51,551 bases of DNA, taken from NCBI GenBank assembly GCA_015488755.1, contig WFNB01000091.1:1-51551 (forward strand). Direction: 5' to 3'. Origin of the DNA: Gammaproteobacteria bacterium. Lineage in GTDB: Bacteria; Pseudomonadota; Gammaproteobacteria; GRL18. The notes beneath the pieces were generated by a model. That model did no database searches. It was given only the letters and a program-made list of their open reading frames with translations, and was not told the origin of the DNA. Position 1 is the first letter of the stretch; each line of letters opens with the position of its first letter. Position numbers and translations under genes: made by a program. Positions 36,802 through 45,486 of this stretch are shown here, piece by piece.

Positions 36802-37362
36802 TTAATTATCACCATCTGTAGGTAATGTAGGAAGAACAGGAGTATTTGGTGCATTAGGAATATTAGGTGGTAAATGTTCAGGTATCTCATTAGGTAAATT
36901 ACCCCCTGGTCCTAATGGTAAATCTGAATTAATAGGCCTATCATCAGGATCACTGGGGAAGTTTTCTGGAACAATCCCTGGAGAATGATTGGGTAGAATC
37001 TCTGGTAACTCAGGAGGCATATCTTCTGGCAAGTCGCCTCCAGGGCCACCATTTGCCTCAATGGGTAAGTACGCAAATTCATTGTTACTTTCAGACATAA
37101 TGCTGGCCGCCGCATCTACAGAGGGAGACTTTTTCTGTAATTCTTGAGCCACTTCAGAGCCGTCAGGAATAGACAATTGGCTACGTGCCTCTACTTGGGA
37201 AAGCATACTGTTTATCGTGACATTTGATGTATCATTAGTTGATGAAAAATTAATTTTATTAATTGAATCAGTATTCATAATTTGCAGTGTTGTATTATCC
37301 GCATGGCTTAGTATAGGTAGTAAACTCATACTGATTAATATATTCATGCTTAATTTGTTCAT
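36802..37362 (-). CDS. Exported proline-rich protein B (paralogue of 37732-38085)
   Basis: The 186-residue protein has a signal peptide (about 1-21, cleaved near SHAD). Its N-terminal third is homologous to the upstream neighbour: MNKL...ILIS..LLPI, TLQIM..D.I, INFS, then SE(V/I)AQE. The second half is a Pro/Gly/Asn-rich low-complexity tail with two degenerate units starting GGPGGDLPEDMPPELPE and GPGGNLPNEIPEHLPP. There are no cysteines and no membrane helix, so it is probably periplasmic or secreted. A strong AGAGGAA precedes the ATG. I do not recognise the family. Confidence 0.65.
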   Translation of the reverse strand: MNKLSMNILISMSLLPILSHADNTTLQIMNTDSINKINFSSTNDTSNVTINSMLSQVEARSQLSIPDGSEVAQELQKKSPSVDAAASIMSESNNEFAYLPIEANGGPGGDLPEDMPPELPEILPNHSPGIVPENFPSDPDDRPINSDLPLGPGGNLPNEIPEHLPPNIPNAPNTPVLPTLPTDGDN

Positions 37363-37731
37363 AAGTATTTCCTCTATTGTTTTCTTATATTATGCTACGA
37401 TAGAAGGTGTTTATTACATGGCTTTTGAAACAGTATGATCCTGTAAGTCAGGCATTAGGCCTATTAGATTGTTTTCCATGGTTTCTTTATTCCTTCATTG
37501 CTTATTAGAACGATTGTTTTATAGATAAAGTTCCATGTTCAAAAAAATAATTTAATTTACTGCTAACGCTATATATGTTATTAATTAAAAATGGTGATTT
37601 TTACTCTAATATTATAACTTGAATATTAGAAACTAAGGATGTTAAAAATCACCAAAAGAGGGGGGGAGTTTTTTTAGATAACATAATCATATCTAAGAAA
37701 TAATTTTTATTTATTTCTATTTGTTTGCTAT
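37363..37731. other. Intergenic gap between the two exported paralogues, with a cruciform
   Basis: No gene is seen. GGTGATTTTTAC (37593-37604) pairs with 37641-37653 (one bulge), and inside it TCTAATATT (37605-37613) pairs exactly with AATATTAGA (37622-37630). A G7 run followed by a T7 run lies at about 37659-37675. The structure could be a processing or attenuation site in the cluster mRNA. Confidence 0.5.
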
Positions 37732-38085
37732 CTAAAAATTCGTTTTGTTTGAAAATGTGGCTGTTTCTGGTGGTGTACTAGAAAGTTCTGATGGTAAATT
37801 GTTAGGTTCCTCGTATATTGATGTTGCTGTGGGATCCGGATGTTCAGTCAATGGTTCTTGGGCAATCTCAGACCGTTCAGACAAAGGTAAGTCTATTGTT
37901 GGGTCATAAGGAGCTAGAGATTCTTTTTTCTTAGCTTTTGGTAGGGAAAAATTAATATTATTAACCCCTTGTGCTATTGCATCTGCATCCATAATCTGCA
38001 GTGTAATATCATCAAAATCATCTGCTAGTGTATTAATAGGTAATAAAATAAGACTGATTAGTATGCTAAGAGTAAGCTTATTCAT
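37732..38085 (-). CDS. Small exported protein A (paralogue of 36802-37362)
   Basis: The 117-residue protein has a Sec signal peptide (about 1-21, MNKLTLSILISLILLPINTL then AD). The mature part starts with acidic residues and ITLQIMDADAI. It continues as a hydrophilic Pro/Ser/Glu-rich chain with SEIAQEP, lacking the long tail of its paralogue. It follows the anti-sigma gene by 47 bases on the same strand. It may be a target, signal or cargo of the sigma/anti-sigma pair. The family is unknown. Confidence 0.62.
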   Translation of the reverse strand: MNKLTLSILISLILLPINTLADDFDDITLQIMDADAIAQGVNNINFSLPKAKKKESLAPYDPTIDLPLSERSEIAQEPLTEHPDPTATSIYEEPNNLPSELSSTPPETATFSNKTNF

Positions 38086-38132
38086 AGATAATTTTCTCTA
38101 GTGTTTTATTTGAATTGATAGGTAAAATTAAA

Positions 38133-38774
38133 TTATAGTATTAGATTATTTTCTTCTTTGGAACGTATGTGTAAACGGAATGATTTACTTTTATTAATAT
38201 GGGCGATTCGAGCAACAAGATCACCTTTTCCTACCGTTAGTGCAATAAGAGGGAGTGTTAATATGTTACTTCCCTTTTTAATATCCACTCTCCAATCCAG
38301 TTCTTTTTGACCAGGATAACCAGCAATTTCAAACCCCTCTGGAAGTTTTAGGTTAAATTTAACAGCCTTAAAGTCACCTGGAGAATCAAATATCATTTGT
38401 ACCGTGCGTGTTTTATTAAGCGCCATTGATATCAGGGGAAACTGATTGTTTTCTGGAGCGGTTGCTATTGTGTTGCTACTCAAAAACCAAACAACCAAAC
38501 TTGCAGCAATGGCACTAGTAAAACCTGAAATAAAATATTTCTGTTCAGGTTTATGGTTATGATGTGCCTTCTGCATTGCCTCTTTTAGAAAGTCTGGGTT
38601 CACATCTTCTACCGGCAGATTTTTTAATGCATGACGTAAATCCTTCTCCTTGGTTAATTTTGTGTAGCAAGTGCCACAGGTTTTTATGTGAGCAGATATC
38701 GCATCATGTTGTAATATAGGTAACTGAGAATCTAAAAAATGTTCAATATTAACGTCTACTTGTTGGCATTTCAT
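38133..38774 (-). CDS. Membrane anti-sigma factor with a zinc-binding ZAS motif
   Basis: The 213-residue protein has an N-terminal zf-HC2 anti-sigma domain with HxxxCxxC at His29, Cys33 and Cys36 (HIKTCGTC). A cytoplasmic linker, one membrane helix (about 81-100) and a beta-rich periplasmic domain (about 113-213) follow. It would hold the adjacent ECF sigma factor inactive until an envelope signal arrives. It begins three bases after the sigma gene's stop. The periplasmic domain (FNLKLPEGFEIAGYPGQ) is not one I can name. Confidence 0.85.
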   Translation of the reverse strand: MKCQQVDVNIEHFLDSQLPILQHDAISAHIKTCGTCYTKLTKEKDLRHALKNLPVEDVNPDFLKEAMQKAHHNHKPEQKYFISGFTSAIAASLVVWFLSSNTIATAPENNQFPLISMALNKTRTVQMIFDSPGDFKAVKFNLKLPEGFEIAGYPGQKELDWRVDIKKGSNILTLPLIALTVGKGDLVARIAHINKSKSFRLHIRSKEENNLIL

Positions 38775-38777
38775 ATT

Positions 38778-39332
38778 TTATCCCTTAGTAATATTAGCAT
38801 GATAGTTTTGTTGATAAGGTTCCCTACTTAGTAATGTTCGTAATTGTGAGCGAGCACGACTTAAACGGGATTTAATTGTACCTATGGGAATATCGAGTAT
38901 GTTAGCAAGTTCTTTGAGAGTATAGCCTTCAATATCAGAGAGTATAATTAGAACACGCTGATCATCATTTAATGTGTTTACTATGTTTATTAACTGTTGT
39001 TGTGAGGATGTCTCCTCAGCTAATGCTTCTGGCGTTGTGTTATTGCTAGTAAGACGGTCTAATTTTGTTTCATCATTATCCAACCATGCCATGGGGGAAC
39101 GCTGTTCTCGTCGTTTGATATCTAGATAGAGATGATAAAGCACCCGTACCATCCAAGCTCGTAAATATTCAATAGACTGCATTTCATTTCGTTGTGGGTA
39201 AAGCTTAATTAACAACTCTTGAATTAAGTCTTCGCTATCGGGTGTGTTACCGCATAGGCGATAGGCGACCCGATATAAATGTTTTATATGTGGTTGAAGA
39301 ATGGTCTCGAATGTTTTCTTGCCAAAGCGCAT
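38778..39332 (-). CDS. ECF-family RNA polymerase sigma factor
   Basis: The group 4 sigma factor has region 2 (YRVAYRLCGNTPDSEDLIQEL, split here as YRVAYRLCGN and DSEDLIQELLIKLY) and region 4 (LSDIEGYTLKELANILDIP and GTIKSRLSRARSQL). An earlier in-frame ATG at 39359 exists. The ATG at 39332 has GGAAA at good spacing and leaves room for the likely promoter at 39366-39393, so the 184-residue form is preferred. It heads a cluster with an anti-sigma factor, two exported proteins and a Slam-like barrel protein. Confidence 0.9.
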   Translation of the reverse strand: MRFGKKTFETILQPHIKHLYRVAYRLCGNTPDSEDLIQELLIKLYPQRNEMQSIEYLRAWMVRVLYHLYLDIKRREQRSPMAWLDNDETKLDRLTSNNTTPEALAEETSSQQQLINIVNTLNDDQRVLIILSDIEGYTLKELANILDIPIGTIKSRLSRARSQLRTLLSREPYQQNYHANITKG

Positions 39333-39365
39333 TAGTTTCCAACTATTTTTTAATTTCATACCATC

Positions 39366-39393
39366 TTAACGCTCAATCATATAAAAAGGTTCC
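39366..39393 (-). promoter_or_regulatory. Probable ECF-type autoregulatory promoter
   Basis: On the minus strand GGAACC (39393-39388) and CGTTAA (39371-39366) are 16 bases apart. A GGAAC -35 with a CGT-type -10 is the classic ECF sigma pattern. The start would be about 25 bases before the preferred sigma ATG at 39332. Confidence 0.55.
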
Positions 39394-39502
39394 CAAAGCA
39401 GTAAAACTTTGCTATTAAAATAGGAAATGACTAAGATTGATGCAAGATTTTTAGAGTGTTATGGCGTTTGGGTAAGTCTTGGAGTCTCATTGTAATTGTT
39501 CG

Positions 39503-40387
39503 CTAATGATCTGAATAGATTGTAGGAATGGCTTGTCGTTTGTGTTCTGTCTGACTATAAATCTGAATAATATGATTTTCTACATCTTTAGCCACATTTC
39601 GTCCCTCAAGAAAATCATCAATTTGGTCATAAGTCAGTCCTAAAGCATCTTCATCGGCTTTAGAGGGGGCTAGAGATTCCAAGTCGGCTGTTGGTGTTTT
39701 ATTGATGAGTGTTTCAGGTGCTCCCAGTATGTTAGCAATTTGTCGGACTTGGCGTTTATTTAAACCAAATAAAGGCGCTAGATCGCAAGCACCATCACCA
39801 AACTTGGTATAAAAACCGGTGACATTTTCTGCTGAGTGATCGGTTCCGATAACCAAGCCTTTTACCAGCCCAGCAATTTCAAATTGTACAGCCATACGTG
39901 CTCTGGCCTTGACATTACCTTTGGCAAAATCAATCGTAGCTTCGGATTGTTTCATTAAGCCTTGGCTATTTAAGGCACTAAAAACAGCCTCATGAATACC
40001 ATCAGTACCAGGTTTAATATTAACCGATAAGTTATGATCAGCCTGAATAAACTGTAGTGCTAACTGAGCATCTTCTTCATCGGCCTGAATGCCATAGGGT
40101 AGACGAATAGCAAAAAACTGATAGGTTTGATTGCCTGTTGTCATATTAAGATCATCAATGGCTAGTTGTGCCAGTCGACCACAGGTACTAGAATCAACCC
40201 CGCCACTAATACCTAGCACTAAGCTTTTAAGGCCGGATGACTTGAGTTGTGCTTGTATAAAAGCAATGCGTCTTTGGATTTCAAACTCAGGATCAATTTC
40301 AGGTAAGACTTTCATTTCACTAATAATTGTTTGTGCATCCAAGGGGGATTCTCCATTTAAGCTAAATATATGGGTAAATTTTATCAT
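39503..40387 (-). CDS. nadE: NAD(+) synthase, ammonia-dependent
   Basis: NadE amidates nicotinate adenine dinucleotide to NAD. The protein has the PP-loop SGGVDSS (residues 61-67), the [11 protein letters not shown] region, [21 protein letters not shown] and the [23 protein letters not shown]-terminal part. There is no glutaminase domain, so ammonia is the expected nitrogen donor. The 294-residue reading uses ATG at 40387. An ATG at 40315 gives [16 protein letters not shown] and 270 residues, closer to E. coli NadE (275), so the true start is uncertain. Confidence 0.95.
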   Translation of the reverse strand: MIKFTHIFSLNGESPLDAQTIISEMKVLPEIDPEFEIQRRIAFIQAQLKSSGLKSLVLGISGGVDSSTCGRLAQLAIDDLNMTTGNQTYQFFAIRLPYGIQADEEDAQLALQFIQADHNLSVNIKPGTDGIHEAVFSALNSQGLMKQSEATIDFAKGNVKARARMAVQFEIAGLVKGLVIGTDHSAENVTGFYTKFGDGACDLAPLFGLNKRQVRQIANILGAPETLINKTPTADLESLAPSKADEDALGLTYDQIDDFLEGRNVAKDVENHIIQIYSQTEHKRQAIPTIYSDH

Positions 40388-40421
40388 TGCCTTTGGATTA
40401 TTGTAACAATTCTATGCAAAT

Positions 40422-40449
40422 TTGAAACTTTGGAAACTATCTGTAGTAT
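40422..40449 (+). promoter_or_regulatory. Candidate promoter of the PII gene
   Basis: TTGAAA (40422-40427) and TAGTAT (40444-40449) are 16 bases apart, about 70 bases before glnB. TATACT at 40447 is an alternative -10 with a 19-base spacer. No sigma-54 GG-GC box was seen. Confidence 0.4.
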
Positions 40450-40522
40450 ACTCATAAGAAGAAATTAACCAGCCTTTGAAGGCTTTGGCTCATTAGCGAA
40501 TATTTATTGAGGAATAGCATAA

Positions 40523-40861
<339 letters not shown>

Positions 40862-40894
40862 TAGAATAGAAGGTCACTATTTTTAAACAATTTT

Positions 40895-40917
40895 CCCCCA
40901 CAACCTGTGTGTGGGGG
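40895..40917 (+). terminator. GC-rich hairpin downstream of glnB
   Basis: CCCCCACA (40895-40902) pairs with TGTGGGGG (40910-40917) around a 7-nt loop, 34 bases after the glnB stop. The tail is only CTTTTCCC, so termination efficiency is uncertain. Confidence 0.55.
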
Positions 40918-41083
40918 GGACTTTTCCCACCTTTCTTTGTGTTTCGTTACTTTTCACACTTTCAAGTGCTTTGCTTAGATGTTGTTGCAAGTTATAACAA
41001 ATTGTAACATTTTGTTTTTCTTGATTATATTTTAGTGACATCTTAATACGATAATAAAATCTATTAAATTTCGGGAGTTTATT

Positions 41084-41386
41084 ATGATAGCATTTGTTAT
41101 TTCTGCTTTAAGTCTTTTTATCGCTCTAAATATAGTTGCTTACTTTTTTAGTGAAGATAAAGACCTTAAACTTTATTTTTTTGCCTCACTGATCTATGGT
41201 GCATTGTCATTAATTCCTATGTCAATAGTATCAAGTATTATTGCTTTAGTGGGGATGTATGCTGTTTTTATAATAACAAAATATAAATCAAATGGTTTGT
41301 TTCTATTTTCTATAATCAGTTGGGCAGTAAGTGTTGTTCTTAATACCTTGGTGGGTTTTGTTTTTATTGCTAAACTTATGAGCTAA
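41084..41386 (+). CDS. Small integral membrane protein, function unknown
   Basis: The 100-residue protein is almost wholly hydrophobic, with three or four membrane helices (about 1-20, 28-48, 50-65 and 72-97) and short charged turns (SEDKDLK, TKYKSNG). GGGAG lies upstream at good spacing, which supports the start. It is alone between glnB and the convergent bamD. I do not recognise a family. Confidence 0.6.
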   Translation: MIAFVISALSLFIALNIVAYFFSEDKDLKLYFFASLIYGALSLIPMSIVSSIIALVGMYAVFIITKYKSNGLFLFSIISWAVSVVLNTLVGFVFIAKLMS

Positions 41387-41467
41387 ATTATTTTATTACT
41401 CTATTTTGGAAACTCACTAAGTTGGCTTTTAAGTGCTTAGTTTATAGATATTTATGCTGTAGCTGTA

Positions 41468-41487
41468 GGGACTGGGACTTCAGTCCC
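41468..41487. repeat. GGGACTTCAGTCCC palindromic repeat
   Basis: GGGACT-TC-AGTCCC (41474-41487) is preceded by another GGGACT. It resembles the GGGGCTAAAGCCCC repeats at 5049, 18864 and 48259. It lies between convergent genes. Confidence 0.5.
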
Positions 41488-41550
41488 GCTCCCAGTGGTG
41501 ACTCTGTTATTTTTGAAGTATATTTCTAAATAGTGATAATGCCTACTCTC

Positions 41551-42393
41551 TTATGATTCCGGCTTAAGCCAATCAGGTATACCAGGAATCACACCTTCTT
41601 CATCATAAAATACCTTTTCATGGAACTTATCTGCATTGGCATCATAAACTCGTTGCGCATCTTGTGCTAAGCGGGGCTGATCTAATTTTGTATAGGCGTC
41701 AACCATAATGAGTAAGGCCTCTTTTACCGCAGGTGTTTTTTGATAATGCTTTACCACATAGGATGCTCGGCCAGCCGCTGCAATGTATGCTTCTCTTCTC
41801 ATATAATAACGGGCCACATGCAGTTCGTGTTTGGCAACTTTGTTGCGTAAATAGCGCATGCGAACAATAGCATCCTTAGTATATTTACTATTAGGATACT
41901 TACTGGCTAAAAGACTAAAATAATTAAATGACTCTAATGATGAATTTGGGTCACGCTTAGATTCATCTTGTGGGAAAATAAACTCAAAAACGCTTTTACG
42001 AGCGGGAAAAGTTGTTAAACCGCGTAAATAATAAGCATAATCGACATTAGCATGGCGTGGATGTAACTTGATAAAACGATCAGCTGCGGCAATGGCGGAT
42101 TCTGGCTCATCATACTTATAGTAGGCATAGGCGGTTTCAAGCTGGGCCTGTTGGGCATAAGCGCCGTGAGGATAGCGGGCTTCAAGTTTTTCATAGAGCT
42201 CAATGGCTGTTTTATATTCACCTTCGGATAAATTGGCCTTGGCTTCGGCATAGAGCTTACTGGCTGACCAACTTTTTGTTTTATCTATTTCTTCAGGAAA
42301 CCACGAAGCAACAGTTGAGCAACCGCTGGTAAATACACTGCTTGCAAGTAGCAAGAGAATAAGACGAAATGGTTTAAAAAACGCTGTAGGCAT
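41551..42393 (-). CDS. bamD: Outer-membrane assembly factor BamD
   Basis: This essential lipoprotein of the BAM complex inserts beta-barrel proteins. The frame opens at 42465, but ATG at 42393 gives MPTAFFKPFRLILLLLASSV with the lipobox FTSGC (Cys25), so that start is preferred (280 residues). The mature part is TPR-like (YAEAKANLSEGEYKTAIELYEKLEARYP, split here as SEGEYKTAIELYEKLEARYP and HGAYAQQAQLETAYAYYKY). It is divergent from rluD, the usual gammaproteobacterial arrangement. Confidence 0.94.
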   Translation of the reverse strand: MPTAFFKPFRLILLLLASSVFTSGCSTVASWFPEEIDKTKSWSASKLYAEAKANLSEGEYKTAIELYEKLEARYPHGAYAQQAQLETAYAYYKYDEPESAIAAADRFIKLHPRHANVDYAYYLRGLTTFPARKSVFEFIFPQDESKRDPNSSLESFNYFSLLASKYPNSKYTKDAIVRMRYLRNKVAKHELHVARYYMRREAYIAAAGRASYVVKHYQKTPAVKEALLIMVDAYTKLDQPRLAQDAQRVYDANADKFHEKVFYDEEGVIPGIPDWLKPES

Positions 42394-42489
42394 AATGCTA
42401 TGTGACCCATAATGACTGTTTATTATAAAACTATCCATTATACTGCTTTCATGACGAAATACCATTAAGAAATAGGTTATACTTGTCTA

Positions 42490-43500
42490 ATGAAGACAGA
42501 AGAAATGACACAACAGACCGACTTGCCTGAGCAAGACGAAAATACACCCACACAGCATTTAGAAATCCCCCTAGATGCCTATGGGCAGCGCTTGGATCAA
42601 AGTGTTGCTGCGCTCTTGCCAGAATACTCCCGATCCCGCTTACAGCAATGGATTAAGCAGGGTAAAGTCCTAGTCAATGGTGAGCAGAGCAAAGCAAAAG
42701 CAAAAGTGCTTGGCGGTGAGAAAATCTCCGTAGTGATTGAAGAAGAGCAGCAAGGTGAGTGGCAAGCAGAGGCAATTCCATTGACCATTGTCTATGAGGA
42801 TGATGCATTATTAGTGATTAATAAGCCCATTGGCCTAGTGGTGCATCCTGCAGCGGGTAACCAATCGGGTACTTTGCTTAATGCTTTATTATTTCACTGT
42901 CCAGAGTTAATTAATGTACCTAGAGCAGGCATTGTGCATCGCTTGGATAAGGACACCTCTGGTTTATTGGTGGTAGCCAAAACACTGATTGCGCAAACTC
43001 ATTTGGTTAAACAATTACAAGCACGAGCCTTTGAACGGGAATATGAAGCCATTGTTATGGGTGAAATGATCAGCGGTGGTACGGTTAATGAACCTATTGG
43101 ACGGCATCCGGTACAGCGCATAAAGATGGCTGTTATGAGAAATCCTGATAGTGGTAAAGAGGCCATAACCCATTATCGTATTAAAGAGCGTTATCGTGGT
43201 TATACCTGTGTGCAAGTAAAACTGGAAACAGGGCGTACCCACCAGATCCGTGTTCATCTGGCTCATATTAACTTTCCAATTGTGGGTGATCCTACGTATG
43301 CGGGTCGTCTTCGACTACCACCTAATTGTGAGCCAGAATTAAAGCAGTATCTGCACCAGTTTAAACACCAAGCTCTGCATGCTCGAAAATTAGGTTTAAA
43401 ACATCCTGAAACCGGTCAATGGCTGGCATGGGAAGCAGATGTACCCGATGATTTTGCCCAATTAAAGTGTTTATTAACTCGTTATAGTGAACAGCCATAA
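42490..43500 (+). CDS. rluD: 23S rRNA pseudouridine(1911/1915/1917) synthase
   Basis: RluD modifies helix 69 of 23S rRNA and is important for ribosome assembly. The 336-residue protein has an S4 domain (GQRLDQSVAALLPEYSRSRL, KVLVNGEQSKAKAKVL), a catalytic domain with HRLDKDTSGLLVVAKT, and the ETGRTHQIRVHLAHI motif. A second in-frame ATG five codons later (42505) is an alternative start. It is followed after 9 bases by pgeF. Divergent bamD completes the known cluster. Confidence 0.95.
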   Translation: MKTEEMTQQTDLPEQDENTPTQHLEIPLDAYGQRLDQSVAALLPEYSRSRLQQWIKQGKVLVNGEQSKAKAKVLGGEKISVVIEEEQQGEWQAEAIPLTIVYEDDALLVINKPIGLVVHPAAGNQSGTLLNALLFHCPELINVPRAGIVHRLDKDTSGLLVVAKTLIAQTHLVKQLQARAFEREYEAIVMGEMISGGTVNEPIGRHPVQRIKMAVMRNPDSGKEAITHYRIKERYRGYTCVQVKLETGRTHQIRVHLAHINFPIVGDPTYAGRLRLPPNCEPELKQYLHQFKHQALHARKLGLKHPETGQWLAWEADVPDDFAQLKCLLTRYSEQP

Positions 43501-43509
43501 AGTTACGCA

Positions 43510-44271
43510 ATGCCCTCTTATATTATCCCTCAATGGTCTGCTCCTGAAACAATTAAAGCCCTACAAACTACTCGGCAAGGGGGTTATAGTCATGCGCCCT
43601 TTAATGGTTTTAATTTAGCGCAACATGTTCATGATGATCCTCAACAGGTGCAATGCAATCGCCAATATTTAAGCAAACAATTACCGGCAGAGCCTCTATG
43701 GCTTAATCAGGTGCATAGCCATCACATTGTCGCTTTTGATGATGTATGTTCTGGCGTGGATGCCGATGGCAGTTATACGCAAACGATAGGACATGTGTGT
43801 TTGGTTATGACAGCAGATTGTCTGCCGGTATTATTGTGTAATAAACAGGGGACTGTTGTGGCTGCTGTTCATGCTGGATGGCGTGGCTTGGCTCATGGCA
43901 TTATCGAACAGGCGGTCAATAAAGTGATGCGTGTTGGACAATGCCGAAGCAGTGATTTATTAATTTGGCTGGGCCCCGCCATTGGGGCTAATAAATTTAT
44001 TGTGGGTGAGGATGTTCGACAAGCCTTTTTAGCGACATCATGGGATAGAGCACACATCCATGCTTGTTTTACACAAACAGCACGTAAAGATAAATATAGG
44101 GCTGATATTTATCAGTTAGCAAAAGCACAATTATGGCACTTAGGTATTGAAAATATCTCGGGTGGGAATTATTGTACTTATACGGATGAAGAACTTTTTT
44201 ATTCCTACCGTCGTGAGGCGATTACTGGACGTATGGCAACGATGATTTGGCTTGTTGATAAACCCACATAA
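43510..44271 (+). CDS. pgeF: Peptidoglycan editing factor PgeF (YfiH family)
   Basis: The 253-residue protein is of the laccase-domain family that in E. coli removes wrongly incorporated L-Ser from UDP-MurNAc precursors; homologues also show purine nucleoside phosphorylase activity. Metal-site motifs are present: LWLNQVHSHHIV, DCLPVLLCNKQGTVVAAVHAGWRGL, and the third His/Cys near IHACFTQ and YCTY. It is probably co-transcribed with rluD. Confidence 0.93.
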   Translation: MPSYIIPQWSAPETIKALQTTRQGGYSHAPFNGFNLAQHVHDDPQQVQCNRQYLSKQLPAEPLWLNQVHSHHIVAFDDVCSGVDADGSYTQTIGHVCLVMTADCLPVLLCNKQGTVVAAVHAGWRGLAHGIIEQAVNKVMRVGQCRSSDLLIWLGPAIGANKFIVGEDVRQAFLATSWDRAHIHACFTQTARKDKYRADIYQLAKAQLWHLGIENISGGNYCTYTDEELFYSYRREAITGRMATMIWLVDKPT

Positions 44272-44319
44272 CTATTCATATAACTATGGCTTGGGTGTAT
44301 CAGCATATTATAAGTAATT

Positions 44320-44345
44320 AAATCTATGAGTAAAATCTATGAGTA
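44320..44345. repeat. 13-bp tandem duplication over the gcvR start
   Basis: AAATCTATGAGTA occurs twice in direct succession (44320-44332 and 44333-44345). The first copy creates an ATG at 44326 that opens a 6-codon frame ending at 44346, overlapping the true start at 44339 out of frame. Confidence 0.7.
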
Positions 44346-44872
44346 AACAGAGCAATGAATGGCACATGTTGACCCTAGTTGGTCAGGATAAACCCGGTAT
44401 TGTCGCACAGATCACATCGGCACTCTTTCGTACAGGTGCTCAACTGGGGGAAGCGTCAATGATGCGCCTTGGTGGTAATTTCACCATTATGCTTATGGTA
44501 AAAAGTGGGCAATCCTTGAATGAGTTAGAACAAAGTATTGCTCCTGTGGTTGCTGCACTTGAGTTACATAGCTCATTTCAAAGTATTAATGCCAGTCTGC
44601 ATCAGCATGAGCTCCCCAATACTCGTATCACAGTGTATGGTGCTGATCGGGCGGGTATTGTTGCTGATACGACCAGTTGTTTATTAGATGCAGGTTTTAA
44701 TATCATGGACTTAGCATCGGATGTGGCTGGCGATGAAGCCGATCCTATCTATATTATGCATATTGAAGGCATTGCTCAGAATGGTTCAGAAGCCATAGAA
44801 ACGGCTCTTGAACAGATAAAAATAAAAGGTGTTAATATTGATGTGACACCCATTGATATTATGATCGCTTAA
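44339..44872 (+). CDS. gcvR: Glycine cleavage system transcriptional repressor-like ACT protein
   Basis: The 177-residue protein has two ACT domains (about 8-80 and 95-172; LVGQDKPGIVAQITSALFRT and VYGADRAGIVADTTSCLLDA), the full GcvR composition. In E. coli GcvR binds glycine and blocks the activator GcvA. No gcvA or gcvTHP lies in this window. It sits between pgeF and def. There is no Shine-Dalgarno sequence, and a duplicated start region may affect translation. Confidence 0.88.
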   Translation: MSKQSNEWHMLTLVGQDKPGIVAQITSALFRTGAQLGEASMMRLGGNFTIMLMVKSGQSLNELEQSIAPVVAALELHSSFQSINASLHQHELPNTRITVYGADRAGIVADTTSCLLDAGFNIMDLASDVAGDEADPIYIMHIEGIAQNGSEAIETALEQIKIKGVNIDVTPIDIMIA

Positions 44873-44883
44873 GTGGAATTATT

Positions 44884-45384
44884 ATGGCTGTATTGGATAT
44901 TTTAAAGTACCCAGATGAGGCACTTAAACAAATTTCACAACCGGTTGAACAGTTTGATGAACAGCTGCTTTGCTTTTTAGCAGATTTGGAGCAGACTATG
45001 AGAGCAGGGCCAGGTGGGGTTGGTATTGCTGCCCCTCAAGTGGGCTATTTTAAGCGCATTGCTATTGTGGATGTCTCAGTAAAACCAAAAATCAAACATA
45101 ATGGGTGCATGATCCTGATTAATCCCGAAATAAAAACATGGGATGGCATGAAAGTAGGTCGTGAAGGCTGTATGTCTGTACCGGATTATACCGGTAATGT
45201 GATCCGAGCTGAAAAAATTACTCTACAGGCTAATAATCCTCAGGGTGAGTTAATTGACTATGAATGTATTGGCTACGAAGCACGAGCTGTGCAACATGAA
45301 ATGGATCATTTGGATGGCTTACTTTTTTTAGATCGACTTGTTAGCCGTAGAATGGATTTATTTAAACGCAAGGTTTATAAATAG
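44884..45384 (+). CDS. def: Peptide deformylase
   Basis: The 166-residue metalloenzyme removes the N-formyl group from nascent proteins. It has motif 1 GVGIAAPQVG, motif 2 EGCMSVP (ligand Cys96; Met replaces the common Leu), and motif 3 QHEMDHLDG (His138, catalytic Glu139, His142). It begins 11 bases after gcvR. No fmt gene follows, so this is a separate paralogue or a displaced copy. Confidence 0.95.
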   Translation: MAVLDILKYPDEALKQISQPVEQFDEQLLCFLADLEQTMRAGPGGVGIAAPQVGYFKRIAIVDVSVKPKIKHNGCMILINPEIKTWDGMKVGREGCMSVPDYTGNVIRAEKITLQANNPQGELIDYECIGYEARAVQHEMDHLDGLLFLDRLVSRRMDLFKRKVYK

Positions 45385-45433
45385 TCCAATTTATTATAGC
45401 ATTTCTTTTTTGGATTGGTCATTCATGTAAAAC

Positions 45434-45442
45434 TTATCCACA
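45434..45442 (+). promoter_or_regulatory. Exact DnaA box
   Basis: TTATCCACA matches the strongest DnaA-box consensus. A second exact copy, same orientation, is at 45497-45505. Confidence 0.55.
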
Positions 45443-45486
45443 GGCTAATTAATTGATAGTTATTGAAAATAATTTTTATGTTAGCT

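Noticed and set aside
37659-37675. Phase-variable homopolymer (G7 then T7)
   Set aside because: It is intergenic and not in a coding frame or between clear promoter boxes, so switching cannot be argued from sequence.
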